A DNA stretch of 13,239 bases from Pseudomonadota bacterium (GTDB lineage Bacteria > Chloroflexota > UBA6077 > JAJPHF01). Below the pieces are notes generated by a model that worked only from the letters and a program-made list of their open reading frames with translations, was not told the DNA's origin and did no database searches. This document shows positions 1-6,793 of this stretch, one piece after another. Location of the stretch: NCBI GenBank assembly GCA_021325365.1, contig JAJPHF010000049.1:1-13239 (forward strand). The letters are read 5' to 3'. Within the stretch, counting starts at the first letter, position 1. Each line of letters opens with the position of its first letter. The position numbers were made by a program, and so were the translations under genes.

Positions 1-2
1 AG

Positions 3-296
3 CTGATCATCCACACGCTGCCGTGGTTCGTGATGATGGCGGGCCAGATGGGCGCGGAGGGCACGTTCCCGCCGGCGATGGCGGCGATGGGCAAGGGGCT
101 CATGGCGAACTACAACCTGCCGCCCGACAAGGTGCGCTTCTTCACCGTCCACGTCGATGCGGACGAGGACCACGGGGCGCTGGCCGAGGAGATCGCCCTG
201 CGCTACCTGCACGGGCCGCACCTGCAAGAGCTGACGCGGCAGGTGACGCTGCGACGGATGGAGCTGCTCTACGACATCTGGAGCATTGACTATTGA
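3..296 (+). CDS. Haem-oxygenase-fold di-iron oxidase / TenA-PqqC-like protein (3' end only)
   Basis: The reading frame is open from the window edge to the stop at 294-296, giving about 97 C-terminal residues; the start lies outside. The fragment is helical. It carries FFTVHVDADEDHG, which contains an H-x3-D-x2-H pattern on one helix. Known of the family: this is the metal-ligand pattern of the third core helix in CADD-type haem-oxygenase-like di-iron oxidases, and the same region is conserved in 'iron-containing redox enzyme' and PqqC/TenA relatives. Inference: a soluble di-iron oxidase or oxygenase acting on a small metabolite. The earlier Glu/His ligands lie upstream of the window, so the metal site cannot be confirmed. 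The tail (MELLYDIWSIDY) ends in an aromatic-rich helix as in PqqC-like proteins. The nearest downstream gene starts 180 bp later behind a hairpin repeat, so this probably ends a transcription unit. Confidence 0.75.
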   Translation: MIIHTLPWFVMMAGQMGAEGTFPPAMAAMGKGLMANYNLPPDKVRFFTVHVDADEDHGALAEEIALRYLHGPHLQELTRQVTLRRMELLYDIWSIDY

Positions 297-320
297 GGGG
301 TGGGGTGACCTAACCCCCCG

Positions 321-349
321 GCCCCCCTTCCCTGCGAAGGAAGGGGGGC
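321..349. repeat. C-tract/G-tract hairpin repeat
   Basis: The arms 321-331 and 339-349 are perfectly complementary (11 bp, GCCCCCCTTCC paired with its complement) around a 7-base loop, CTGCGAA. It sits 25 bp after the stop of the di-iron oxidase gene, inside a C-rich stretch that starts near 313. No T-run follows on either strand, so it is not a classic intrinsic terminator. From memory, hairpins of this look (CCCCTTCC...GGAAGGGG) are dispersed between genes in many high-GC genomes including Chloroflexota. Whether this copy belongs to such a family is untested. Confidence 0.6.
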
Positions 350-476
350 GTCGACTCCGCTGGCCCCGCTCCGTCAGCCTCCGAATGCTAGGGGGTAGTC
401 GAAAAACAGGAGGGCGTGAGGAGACAGCCTCATGCCCCGGGCAGGGGCGTGCCTCTGCCTCTCGGAGAGGGACGCG

Positions 477-1652
477 ATGAAGGGCAATGTACTCGCGGGC
501 AGGCTGCGGCTCGCTGGTGGGCTGGCGCTGGTGCTAATGACGGCGTGCGCGGCGCCGACGACGCCAACTGGTACAGCGAGCCGTGGTGAGGCAGCGCCGA
601 CGGCCCGGGCGGCCCCGGCGAGGGCGCCGGCCGCGGGAGCGACGGCGGCCGGCGCGAGCGCAGCCGGGACGGCGGGAAGCGCCGCGCCAGCGCCGGCCGG
701 TGAGGCGGCCGCGGCCCCGCCGGCGCTGGCGGTGCGAGTAATGCACAACGCGGTGGCCGGGAGTCAGGCGCTGCTGCAAGTGATCCAGGACGCGGGGCTG
801 TTCACGCAGCACGGGCTGGCGGTGGAGATCGGCAACGCGACGCCGCGGGCGACGACGGCGGCGCTCCTGGCCGGCGACGTGCCGCTGATGGTCAGCTCGG
901 GCATCCATGCCGTGAGCGCGGGCCTGGCGGGCGGCGACACGGTGATCGTGTCGGGCGGGATCAGCACGCTCGATTCGAGTCTGTGGACGCGCGAGCCGCT
1001 GGCGCCGGCGGGGCTGCGCGGGCGGCGCATCGGGGTGAGCACGTTCGGCGATGCGGCCGACTTCGCCGCGCGGTTCGCCGCCAAGCGCTGGGGGCTGGAC
1101 CCGACGCGCGACCTGGAGATCCTCCAGACGGGGCAGCCGTCCGAGCGGCTGGCGGCGCTGCAGGCGGGGGCGGTGGACGCGACGATCATCCAGCCGCCGC
1201 TCACGACGGTGGCGCGGAAGGCGGGCCTCTACCAACTGGCGGAGATGGCCGACCTGGGCCTGGAGTACCAGCACACGGGCGTGGTGACGACGCGGGCGCG
1301 GCTGGCTACGGACGCCGACGTGCTGGAGCGGTTCGTGGGTGCCTGGGCGGAAGGCGTGTACTACTACCGGGCGCGGCCGGACGTGGCGCGCGCCGCGGTG
1401 GGGCGCTTCATGAGCCTGGAGGACCCTGACGCGCTGGCGGAGACGTACGAGCGGTACATCAAGTGGTACGCGCGCCCGCCCTATCCCACGCTGAGCGGGA
1501 TCCAGTCGATCCTAGACCAGCTTGCCGAGGGCGAGGATCCGCGGGCGCGCGACGCGCGGCCCGAGCAGTTCGTGGACACGCGGTTCCTGGACAAGCTGAG
1601 TGCGGCGGGGCAGTTCCAGCGGTGGGACCAGCAGTACCCGGCCGCGCCGTAA
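477..1652 (+). CDS. ABC-type solute-binding lipoprotein, NMT1/SsuA-like (first of three)
   Basis: The 391-residue precursor is exported and lipid-anchored. ATG 477 was chosen because GGAGAGG lies 6 bases upstream and it gives a normal signal peptide (Lys2, Arg9, Arg11, a hydrophobic core, then LMTAC with Cys24). The in-frame ATG at 432 also has a Shine-Dalgarno-like GAGGAG but would add 15 residues before the n-region. Residues 25-85 are an Ala/Pro/Thr/Gly linker of very low complexity. The binding domain follows, with the family pattern IQDAGLFTQHGLAVEI (about 103-118), a GLRGRRIGVS strand and an LQAGAVDATIIQPP segment. Known of the family: such proteins capture small sulfonates, pyrimidine-like thiamine precursors, taurine or other organic compounds for an ABC importer. 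No permease or ATPase gene adjoins, so the ligand is unknown. Its stop lies 13 bp from the stop of the convergent CAP gene. Confidence 0.9.
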   Translation: MKGNVLAGRLRLAGGLALVLMTACAAPTTPTGTASRGEAAPTARAAPARAPAAGATAAGASAAGTAGSAAPAPAGEAAAAPPALAVRVMHNAVAGSQALLQVIQDAGLFTQHGLAVEIGNATPRATTAALLAGDVPLMVSSGIHAVSAGLAGGDTVIVSGGISTLDSSLWTREPLAPAGLRGRRIGVSTFGDAADFAARFAAKRWGLDPTRDLEILQTGQPSERLAALQAGAVDATIIQPPLTTVARKAGLYQLAEMADLGLEYQHTGVVTTRARLATDADVLERFVGAWAEGVYYYRARPDVARAAVGRFMSLEDPDALAETYERYIKWYARPPYPTLSGIQSILDQLAEGEDPRARDARPEQFVDTRFLDKLSAAGQFQRWDQQYPAAP

Positions 1653-1665
1653 ACCGACCGCCAGT

Positions 1666-2169
1666 TCAGCCGCCTTCCAGAAACAAGACCGTGTAGTAGT
1701 GCATGCCCCCCGGGCCACTCCAGGAGCCCACGCCCATCTCGCTGTAACGGCTGTCGAACATGATGTCCCGGTGAGCAGGGCTATTCAGCCAACCGCTGAA
1801 CGCGGTCTGCACACTGCTAGTATCGGGGCGGTTGTTCCGCGCGATGATCTCGGCGCCCAGCTCGTAATCAAGCCCCGCCGCGTTCAGAAGATCGTCAAGA
1901 CGGCTGCCATCGGGCGGATCGTGGCTAAAGTAGTCGTTCATGGCCATATCCTGGCTTCGCTCGCGCGCGACCGCGGCGAGATCATCCCGCGGCTCGAGGA
2001 GAGGAAGGCCCTCAGTGGCGCGAGCATCGTTGATCAGCACGTCAAGCTGGTCCTCGGCGAGCGCCTGATCGAAGGCCAGGGCCGGTGATGGCGTGGCGGC
2101 AAGCACGACGACAAGGATACTGCTCATACCGCACATTACGGTGGAGATAGAAGCCTCGCCCCATGTCAT
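1666..2169 (-). CDS. Secreted CAP/SCP-domain protein (YkwD-like)
   Basis: This is a 167-residue protein with an N-terminal hydrophobic export segment ending at a likely signal-peptidase site (PSPALA, about residue 32), then one CAP domain. Visible CAP hallmarks are LAAVARERSQDMAMNDYFSH (about 64-83), a degenerate GEN-like stretch GAEIIARN (105-112), SGWLNSPAHRDIM (125-137) and a final Y-Y-T-V-L-F strand. His83, Glu107 and His133 occupy the usual cavity positions of the family. ATG 2169 is preferred over the GTG at 2187 because GAGGTGG lies 6 bases before the ATG. Known of the family: bacterial CAP proteins are extracellular and widespread, often with unknown substrates; some are linked to sporulation or cell-surface stress. 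The gene stands alone, transcribed toward the solute-binding gene, and two palindromes lie upstream. Confidence 0.85.
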   Translation of the reverse strand: MTWGEASISTVMCGMSSILVVVLAATPSPALAFDQALAEDQLDVLINDARATEGLPLLEPRDDLAAVARERSQDMAMNDYFSHDPPDGSRLDDLLNAAGLDYELGAEIIARNNRPDTSSVQTAFSGWLNSPAHRDIMFDSRYSEMGVGSWSGPGGMHYYTVLFLEGG

Positions 2170-2215
2170 CCGCGACCACCTCGTCACCTGCCCAGTTTGC
2201 TACGTGACTGGCCAA

Positions 2216-2258
2216 AGGTGGCGGGAACGTTCGACATCGTCAAACGTTTCCGCCACCT
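2216..2258. promoter_or_regulatory. 43-bp interrupted palindrome upstream of the CAP gene
   Basis: The arms 2216-2235 and 2239-2258 match at 18 of 20 positions around a 3-base spacer (ATC). Nested inside are two shorter palindromes, AACGTT (2226-2231) and AAACGTTT (2242-2249), centred 17 bp apart. It ends 46 bp before the start of the CAP gene, so it would lie in that gene's promoter or leader. Possible roles are a tandem operator (AACGTT half-sites one and a half turns apart) or an attenuator-like hairpin in the leader RNA. Nothing identifies the binding protein. Confidence 0.55.
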
Positions 2259-2389
2259 CGGTCCGCCCGCCTCGCTATCAGTTATAACAGCACGCACAAC
2301 GCCCTTACCGCGCGCCGTGCGCGACACCGCCGTCTAGAGTAGACCGGCGTCTGCGGCATGTCAATGGCTTGGCGGGACGTGGTGGATTT

Positions 2390-2407
2390 TGTGACATGGA
2401 TGTCACA
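2390..2407. promoter_or_regulatory. Perfect 18-bp CRP-like palindrome
   Basis: TGTGACAT-GG-ATGTCACA is a perfect palindrome with 8-bp arms. A second nested pair, TTTGTGA (2388-2394) and TCACAAA (2408-2414), overlaps it. The outer boxes TGTGA and TCACA are those of Crp-family sites, but the spacing is 8 instead of the usual 6, so a Crp/Fnr relative or an unrelated dimeric regulator is equally possible. It lies in the AT-richer part of the gap, about 220 bp upstream of the CAP gene and 250 bp beyond the hydantoinase stop. Confidence 0.5.
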
Positions 2408-2594
2408 TCACAAATCGCTCTACATGCACATTTGGCTGGTTTTGTCGCGATGTTAAGGAAAATGAATGGTGCAGTCGCCAGATAGGCCGAGGGTTGCGCT
2501 ATTGGGCGATCGAGGAGCGTTATGGAGCCGCGCCGGAAGCGCGATTCTCGGGCAGAGCCGCGCGGGGGGGGCCGCACGGCGCTTGCGCGTTAAG

Positions 2595-2623
2595 CCGCGC
2601 GCCGCTGGGGCGCTGGCGCGCGG
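2595..2623 (-). terminator. GC-only hairpin downstream of the hydantoinase B gene
   Basis: The arms CCGCGCGCC (2595-2603) and GGCGCGCGG (2615-2623) pair perfectly over 9 bp with an 11-base loop, 33 bp past the stop codon of the minus-strand gene. No U-run follows on the minus strand (CTTAACGC), so it could act only as a U-less or factor-assisted terminator, or as an mRNA 3'-end stabiliser. Confidence 0.4.
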
Positions 2624-2656
2624 GTTCTGCGGACTATAGGCTGGCGCCGAACTGGC

Positions 2657-4438
2657 TCAGGGGTTGATCTCGCCAGGTGTGCTCGCGAGCGCTGCGCGCC
2701 GCGTGGCGGTGGCCGGCCCATCGATGGCCAGGGTCTGCGGGTCGAGGATTACGCCGTAGTCGTCGGCGGCAGCCCGGAGGGAGACGTAGCCTTCGCGCAC
2801 GTCGGCCTGCACCCGCGCGGCCGGCCGCTCCCAGGGCGGCCCGTAGCCGCCGCCGCCCCCGGACTCCCGGATCGTCGCCTCGCCGGGGCGAAGCGCGGCC
2901 GCGGCAATCTTCCCGTTGGGGAAGGTCTCGATGCGACCATCCTGGCGCCGGATGGCGATGGCGTTCGGGCGGGCGGGCCGTCCACCGAACAACCCCCAGG
3001 GCGCGCAGCGGGTCCGCTCGATGCGGCTGTTGGTCGTCATCTCCCCGAGCACCCGGCAAGTGCGCCGCGCCCCGAGGCCGCCCCGGAACCGGCCGGCGCC
3101 GCCGGAGTCCGGCAGCAGGCAGTAGTCTTCGATGATGAGCGGGTAGCGGGCCTCGACGGCCTCCACGGGGCGGTTGTGGGTGTCCCCGTCGTTGATGCAG
3201 ACGACCACGTTCATGCCATCCGCGTCGTGCCGGGCGCCCCAGCCGCCGCCCGGATTGCCGGGCGCGGCGACGAAGAACCGGCCGCTGCGCGGGTCCGCGC
3301 CGTAGAACATGTTGGTCATGAGGTCCGCGTGGTGCCCCGCGAGCACCTTGTCGGGCATGGCGGGCGCCATGGCGTGGATGATCGTGTCTACGACGGTCAT
3401 CGGAATGGTCATCCACATGCGCACGGCCGCCGGCTTGGTGGCCGAGACGACGCGGCCGGGCGGGAGGATGACGCGCAGCGGCGCGAAGGCGCCGTCGTTG
3501 ATCGGGTACAGAAGCGGCGAGGTGAGGCACTTGAAGGCCACCTGGGCCGCCGAGCGCCCGGCCGTCTGGCCCGCGTTGAAGTAGCCGGGCACCTGGCGGC
3601 TCACCTCGGTGAGATCGACCGTGAACCGGTCCCCTTCCACCCGGACCTGGACGCGCACCGGGATCGGGTGGCCGATCCGCACGCCGTCGTCGTCCATGAA
3701 GCTCTCGGCCGTGTACACGCCGTCCGGGATCGCCCGCACCGCCTGCCGGGCAACGGTTGCGCTGTGCGCGAAGATGCGGGCGATGCTACCCAGCACCGCG
3801 TCGCGCCCGTAGCGCCCCAGCAGCGCCAGCATCCGCCGCTCGCCGGTGCGGATCGCGGCTACCTGCGCGCGAAAGTCCCCCATCGCCAGGTCCGGGAAGC
3901 GCACGTTGCTCTTGATGATCTCGACTAGCTCCGCGTTCACCGCCCCCGCTCGGTAGATCTTGCAGATGGGGAGCTGCAGCCCCTCCTCGTAGATGTCCGT
4001 GGTGGCCCCGCGCAGGGTGCCGCCCACGTCCTGCCAGTGGGCCATGGACGCGGCGAAGGCCACCAGCTCGCCCTCCCAGAAGATCGGGAGGGTGAAGATG
4101 AAGTGGTTCAGGTGCGAGCCGTGGATGTAGCTGTCGTTGGTGAGGAGGATGTCGCCGGGGTGGATGTTCGCCTGGCCGTAGTGGGCCAGTTTCGCCTTGA
4201 TGGTCTCGGACAGCCCGCGGATGAACATGGGGAGGCCGAGGCCGATGGAGACGGTGTTGCCGGCCGCGTCGAACAGCCCGACCGTGTAGTCCAGCGACTC
4301 GTAGATGATCATGTTGTAGGCAGTGCGCATGAGATTGGTCTTCATCTCGTCGGTGATCGCGACGAGCGCGCTGCGCACCACCTCCGTGGTGATAGGGTCG
4401 ATGCCAGTGGTCGGGGCCGCGAGCGCCTGCCGGCTCAT
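2657..4438 (-). CDS. hyuB: Hydantoinase B/oxoprolinase family protein (HyuB-like), without an adjacent HyuA
   Basis: The 593-residue length is normal for the family. Family blocks in order are PGDILLTNDSYIHGSHLNH (94-112), AHWQDVGG (133-140), EEGLQLP (151-157), GNPGGGWGAR (392-401) and DSGGAGRFRGGLG (442-454). Known of the family: these subunits pair with an ATP-binding HyuA partner to hydrolyse cyclic amides (N-methylhydantoin, 5-oxoproline) or, in relatives, to carboxylate acetone or acetophenone. The last block is the most diagnostic. ATG 4438 is preceded by AGGAG 7 bases upstream. No HyuA gene lies within 2 kb on either side, so it may act with a distant partner or as an orphan paralogue. 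It is cytoplasmic, with no signal peptide or membrane segment. The exact substrate cannot be told from the sequence. Confidence 0.92.
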   Translation of the reverse strand: MSRQALAAPTTGIDPITTEVVRSALVAITDEMKTNLMRTAYNMIIYESLDYTVGLFDAAGNTVSIGLGLPMFIRGLSETIKAKLAHYGQANIHPGDILLTNDSYIHGSHLNHFIFTLPIFWEGELVAFAASMAHWQDVGGTLRGATTDIYEEGLQLPICKIYRAGAVNAELVEIIKSNVRFPDLAMGDFRAQVAAIRTGERRMLALLGRYGRDAVLGSIARIFAHSATVARQAVRAIPDGVYTAESFMDDDGVRIGHPIPVRVQVRVEGDRFTVDLTEVSRQVPGYFNAGQTAGRSAAQVAFKCLTSPLLYPINDGAFAPLRVILPPGRVVSATKPAAVRMWMTIPMTVVDTIIHAMAPAMPDKVLAGHHADLMTNMFYGADPRSGRFFVAAPGNPGGGWGARHDADGMNVVVCINDGDTHNRPVEAVEARYPLIIEDYCLLPDSGGAGRFRGGLGARRTCRVLGEMTTNSRIERTRCAPWGLFGGRPARPNAIAIRRQDGRIETFPNGKIAAAALRPGEATIRESGGGGGYGPPWERPAARVQADVREGYVSLRAAADDYGVILDPQTLAIDGPATATRRAALASTPGEINP

Positions 4439-4470
4439 GCTCAGCTCCTGCGCGGGTGGGCCTTACGCTC

Positions 4471-4499
4471 ATCATACCCTCGTCGTCCGCGATCAGCGA
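4471..4499 (-). promoter_or_regulatory. Possible promoter of the hydantoinase B gene
   Basis: On the minus strand TATGAT (4471-4476; five of six to the -10 consensus) lies 17 bp downstream of TCGCTG (4494-4499), a poor -35. It would give a leader of about 26 bases containing the AGGAG ribosome site. The -10 is good, the -35 weak. Confidence 0.3.
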
Positions 4500-4520
4500 G
4501 ACGGCTAGGCCATGCGTTGC

Positions 4521-4549
4521 TTGACTGTATCCGGCGGAAGCGTCATGCT
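4521..4549 (+). promoter_or_regulatory. Possible promoter reading toward the receiver remnant and Xre gene
   Basis: TTGACT (4521-4526; five of six to the -35 consensus) is followed after 17 bp by CATGCT (4544-4549; three of six to the -10). It is the best plus-strand promoter-like pair I see in the gap after the divergent hydantoinase gene. Confidence 0.3.
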
Positions 4550-4611
4550 GAGACTGCACCGTAGGGCAGCCGTGATCCTGATCCCTGCGCGGCACGGAGT
4601 CCGGATGGGGG

Positions 4612-4827
4612 GTGCTGGTTGCCGGAGACGATCCGGCTAGCGTCGCGACACTCGGGGACATGCTGCCCGCCGCGGCCTATCATGTGGCGTACGCCGCCAC
4701 CGGCCTGGCCAGGCTCGCTCGCCTTCAGGCCGGGGCGGCCCGGGCTCCTGGTGCTAATGCGCTGGTGCCCAACCCTGTCGACATCGATCGTCTGGTAGAG
4801 GGCGTCGCCCGCGATTGTCCCCTTGAC
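4612..4827 (+). pseudogene. Remnant of a response-regulator receiver (REC) domain, middle missing
   Basis: A frame starting at GTG 4612 begins VLVAGDDPASVATLGDMLP and continues to AYHVAYAATGLARLARL, which matches the first two strands and helices of a receiver domain (typical VLVVDDDP...LLxxxL...GYxVxxAxxGxxAL). It then jumps directly to ARAPGANALVPNPVDIDRLV, which matches the end of the domain (typical GADAFLxKPFDIDELL). About 45 residues, including the phospho-acceptor Asp and the third and fourth strands, are absent without a frameshift, and the conserved Lys of the KP motif is Asn. The frame runs on to 5064 without recognisable content and overlaps the Xre start. Interpretation: a decayed receiver gene with an internal deletion. 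A still-translated non-phosphorylatable fragment is less likely because no good ribosome site precedes it. Confidence 0.5.
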
Positions 4828-5051
4828 GGGAAACAGCCAGGGCTAGCGATCATGAGGGGAGAGAGTACCGGCGTGTCCAGGCCACGGACGAGCCTGGGCC
4901 GGGGCGTGCGTGTCCTGGCGAGGAAAGCGCTTACGCCGTCGACCGGCCCGGGTACGATCGATATTGCTACCTGGGCGAGCGAAGCCGGGAGAACTTCCCT
5001 GGCGGGCCATGATGGCAACGGCTGTCTTGGTCCGTCGGTGGGACGGTGGCT

Positions 5052-5288
5052 ATGCCCTCACTGAGGCAAGTACGGGTTGGACGCCTGCTGACCATCCGCG
5101 AGCTGGCGCGGCAAGCCGGGGTGGCTATGAGCACTGTCTATCTGATCGAAGCCGGTCGCTCTCGGCCCAGCTTCCGCGTGATCCGTCAGCTCGCGGCCGC
5201 GCTCGGGGTCGAGCCGCAGACGGTCGACGAGTTCCGAGGGGCGTTGGAGCCGCGGTACGCGCCTCCACCGGTGGAGCCGGAGCGCTAG
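5052..5288 (+). CDS. Small Xre-family helix-turn-helix regulator
   Basis: The 78-residue cytoplasmic protein consists of one Cro/C1-type HTH. TIRELARQAGVAMSTVYLIE (about 13-32) covers helices 2 and 3, followed by the typical GRSRPSFRVIRQLAAALGV segment. The last 20 residues are a Pro/Glu-rich tail. The start is ATG 5052 (MPSLRQVRVGRLL, a common beginning for this family); a GTG at 5046 would add two residues, and the ribosome site is only a weak GGTGG. It follows the receiver remnant on the same strand, so the two may come from one former regulatory locus. Its target is unknown. The nearest divergent gene is hydantoinase B, about 610 bp away, which makes regulation of that gene possible but unproven. 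Confidence 0.85.
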   Translation: MPSLRQVRVGRLLTIRELARQAGVAMSTVYLIEAGRSRPSFRVIRQLAAALGVEPQTVDEFRGALEPRYAPPPVEPER

Positions 5289-5467
5289 CTACCCCGCGGG
5301 CCGGCGCCGCGCCGGTCGGCTGGTCCGTCACGTCTGGCGGCGCCCGCTCAGGGCCACGGTCCCGCGGCGCCAGCGGTCTGCGGCGGCTCGCGGGGCTGCC
5401 ACCCGCGCGCTTCGGCGGCGGTCGCTCGGCAGCAGGCTAGCCGGGAGCGGCGCCGTGGGCCGGGCCG

Positions 5468-6640
5468 CTACCGGGCGTAGGGGCCGAGCACGCCGACCGC
5501 GTAGTCGACGAACGACTGGTCCACGACGCGGCTCACGTCGGCCAGCTCGCCGGCGACGCAGCCCAGCCGCTGGAACAGGGCCAGGTCGTCGCGGACGCCC
5601 TGTACGTTGATGCGCCCGTCGGGGTCCAGGCCGGCCGGGGTGATCCGGTCGTAGAGCGCGACGTCCTTGACCGTCGTGTACTGGGCAAGGATCTGGGCGA
5701 TCTCGGCGCGGCCCTGATGCTTGGGACCGAACGCGTCGTTGTAGTCACGGAGCGCGCGCACGTAGCCGACCATGAAGCGCTGCGCGGCGTCGGTGTGGGC
5801 GGCGAAGTCGGGCGAGTAGAAGATCGCGGCGATCTGTTGGTTCGGATAGATCTGATCCCCGGTCACGAATTCCGTGGCGATCCCCCGGTCCGTCGCCAGC
5901 GTGATGAGCGGCTCGAGCTGCCAGCCCACCTCCACCGCCCGGTTGGCTAGCGCAGCGGTCACGTCGGGAAACGGCATGAGCACGAACTCGACGTCGTCGC
6001 GCGTGAACCCGCCCCGCGCGAACAGCCGCTCGAACCACGGGTCCGAGGAATCGCACGGCGAGAGCTTCGTGACGGTCCGGCCGCGCACGTCGGCCGGGGT
6101 ACGGAGCTGGCCGCTATCGTAGAGGTCCTGGCGGGCGAGCAGCCCCGCGAAGCCGAAGCCTGGCCGCAGCGATCCCTTGTCGGCAACCATCTTCATGCCG
6201 ATCCCACGGGCCGTCACCTGGAAGGGGTTGGCGTTGACGCCGAAGCCGCCCACGTCGAGCTGGTTGGCGGCGACCGCGGTGCTGATGGCGTTGGGATCGG
6301 GGATCGTCTCGACTTGCACGTCGAGACCCAGGTCGCGGTAGTACCCGCGCTCGACGCCGATGTAGATACCCGAGTCGGAGATACTGGAGAGCGCGCCGAC
6401 GCGCACCGTGACGGGCGGGTTGAGCGGCGGCGGCAGCGTCGCCGCCTGGGGCGCGGCCCCGCGCGTGGGAGTCGCCTGGGCGGCGCTCGGCGCGGCGCTG
6501 GCGGGTGTGGCCGCCGTCGGGGCAGCCGCCGTGGCCGCGCCAGGGGGCGTCGGCCCGGGTGCCGCGCCAGGCGGCGCCGGCTGGCAGCCGGCGAGGGCTA
6601 GCAGCAGGAGGGTCGAGCAGACCAGGGCCATACCTCGCAT
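5468..6640 (-). CDS. ABC-type solute-binding lipoprotein, NMT1/SsuA-like (second of three)
   Basis: The 390-residue precursor has a textbook lipoprotein signal: Arg2, a Leu-rich core and LALAGC with Cys19. ATG 6640 was chosen over the in-frame ATG at 6733 because GGGAG lies about 8 bases upstream and the signal begins there. Residues 20-75 are a Pro/Ala/Thr linker. The binding domain opens with VTVRVGALSSISDSGIYIGV, then ERGYYRDLGLDVQVE (about 97-111), the strongest NMT1/SsuA signature among the three, and TAVAANQLDVGGFG. Known of the family: it delivers sulfonates, thiamine precursors, nitrate-like or other small organics to an ABC permease. No transporter partners are in the window. It lies 153 bp downstream of the third binding-protein gene on the same strand, so a shared transcript is possible. 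The short 3' gap (5289-5467) holds only GC-rich dyads such as 5301-5315. Confidence 0.9.
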   Translation of the reverse strand: MRGMALVCSTLLLLALAGCQPAPPGAAPGPTPPGAATAAAPTAATPASAAPSAAQATPTRGAAPQAATLPPPLNPPVTVRVGALSSISDSGIYIGVERGYYRDLGLDVQVETIPDPNAISTAVAANQLDVGGFGVNANPFQVTARGIGMKMVADKGSLRPGFGFAGLLARQDLYDSGQLRTPADVRGRTVTKLSPCDSSDPWFERLFARGGFTRDDVEFVLMPFPDVTAALANRAVEVGWQLEPLITLATDRGIATEFVTGDQIYPNQQIAAIFYSPDFAAHTDAAQRFMVGYVRALRDYNDAFGPKHQGRAEIAQILAQYTTVKDVALYDRITPAGLDPDGRINVQGVRDDLALFQRLGCVAGELADVSRVVDQSFVDYAVGVLGPYAR

Positions 6641-6793
6641 CGGTCTTACTCCCGTGCAGTCAACCGCGTGCCGGCGCCCCGCCCAGGCGCGGCTCCGGGC
6701 AGGGCGCAGCCCTACTGCGGAGCACTCGCGCACTATCCGCGGGCTGAACTACTACGCGAGGCTCTCGGCCGGCTACAGGGCCGGGCATCGTGC

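Larger units (their letters stand above)
2170..2656. other. Non-coding gap upstream of the CAP gene
   Basis: This 487-bp gap lies between two minus-strand genes. It contains a 43-bp near-palindrome (2216-2258), an 8-bp palindrome GTTATAAC (2281-2288), an 18-bp palindrome (2390-2407) and a GC-only stem (2595-2623). The stretch from about 2380 to 2480 is clearly richer in A and T than the rest of the window. Open frames here (for example 2305-2577 on the minus strand) have no recognisable protein character and lack a convincing ribosome site. Confidence 0.6.

Noticed and set aside
432..476. Upstream ATG start for the first solute-binding protein
   Set aside because: It has an acceptable ribosome site but would place 15 extra residues before the signal peptide; ATG 477 with GGAGAGG gives a normal lipoprotein signal.
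2305..2577. 90-codon minus-strand frame in the gap upstream of the CAP gene
   Set aside because: No ribosome site, no known family, runs through the CRP-like palindrome; composition differs from neighbouring genes.
2634..3530. 298-residue minus-strand open frame inside the hydantoinase gene
   Set aside because: Shadow of the hydantoinase B frame, with Arg/His/Pro-rich low-complexity sequence.
3176..3928. 250-residue plus-strand open frame opposite hydantoinase B
   Set aside because: Antisense shadow rich in His, Arg, Val and Asp, with no ribosome site or family motif.
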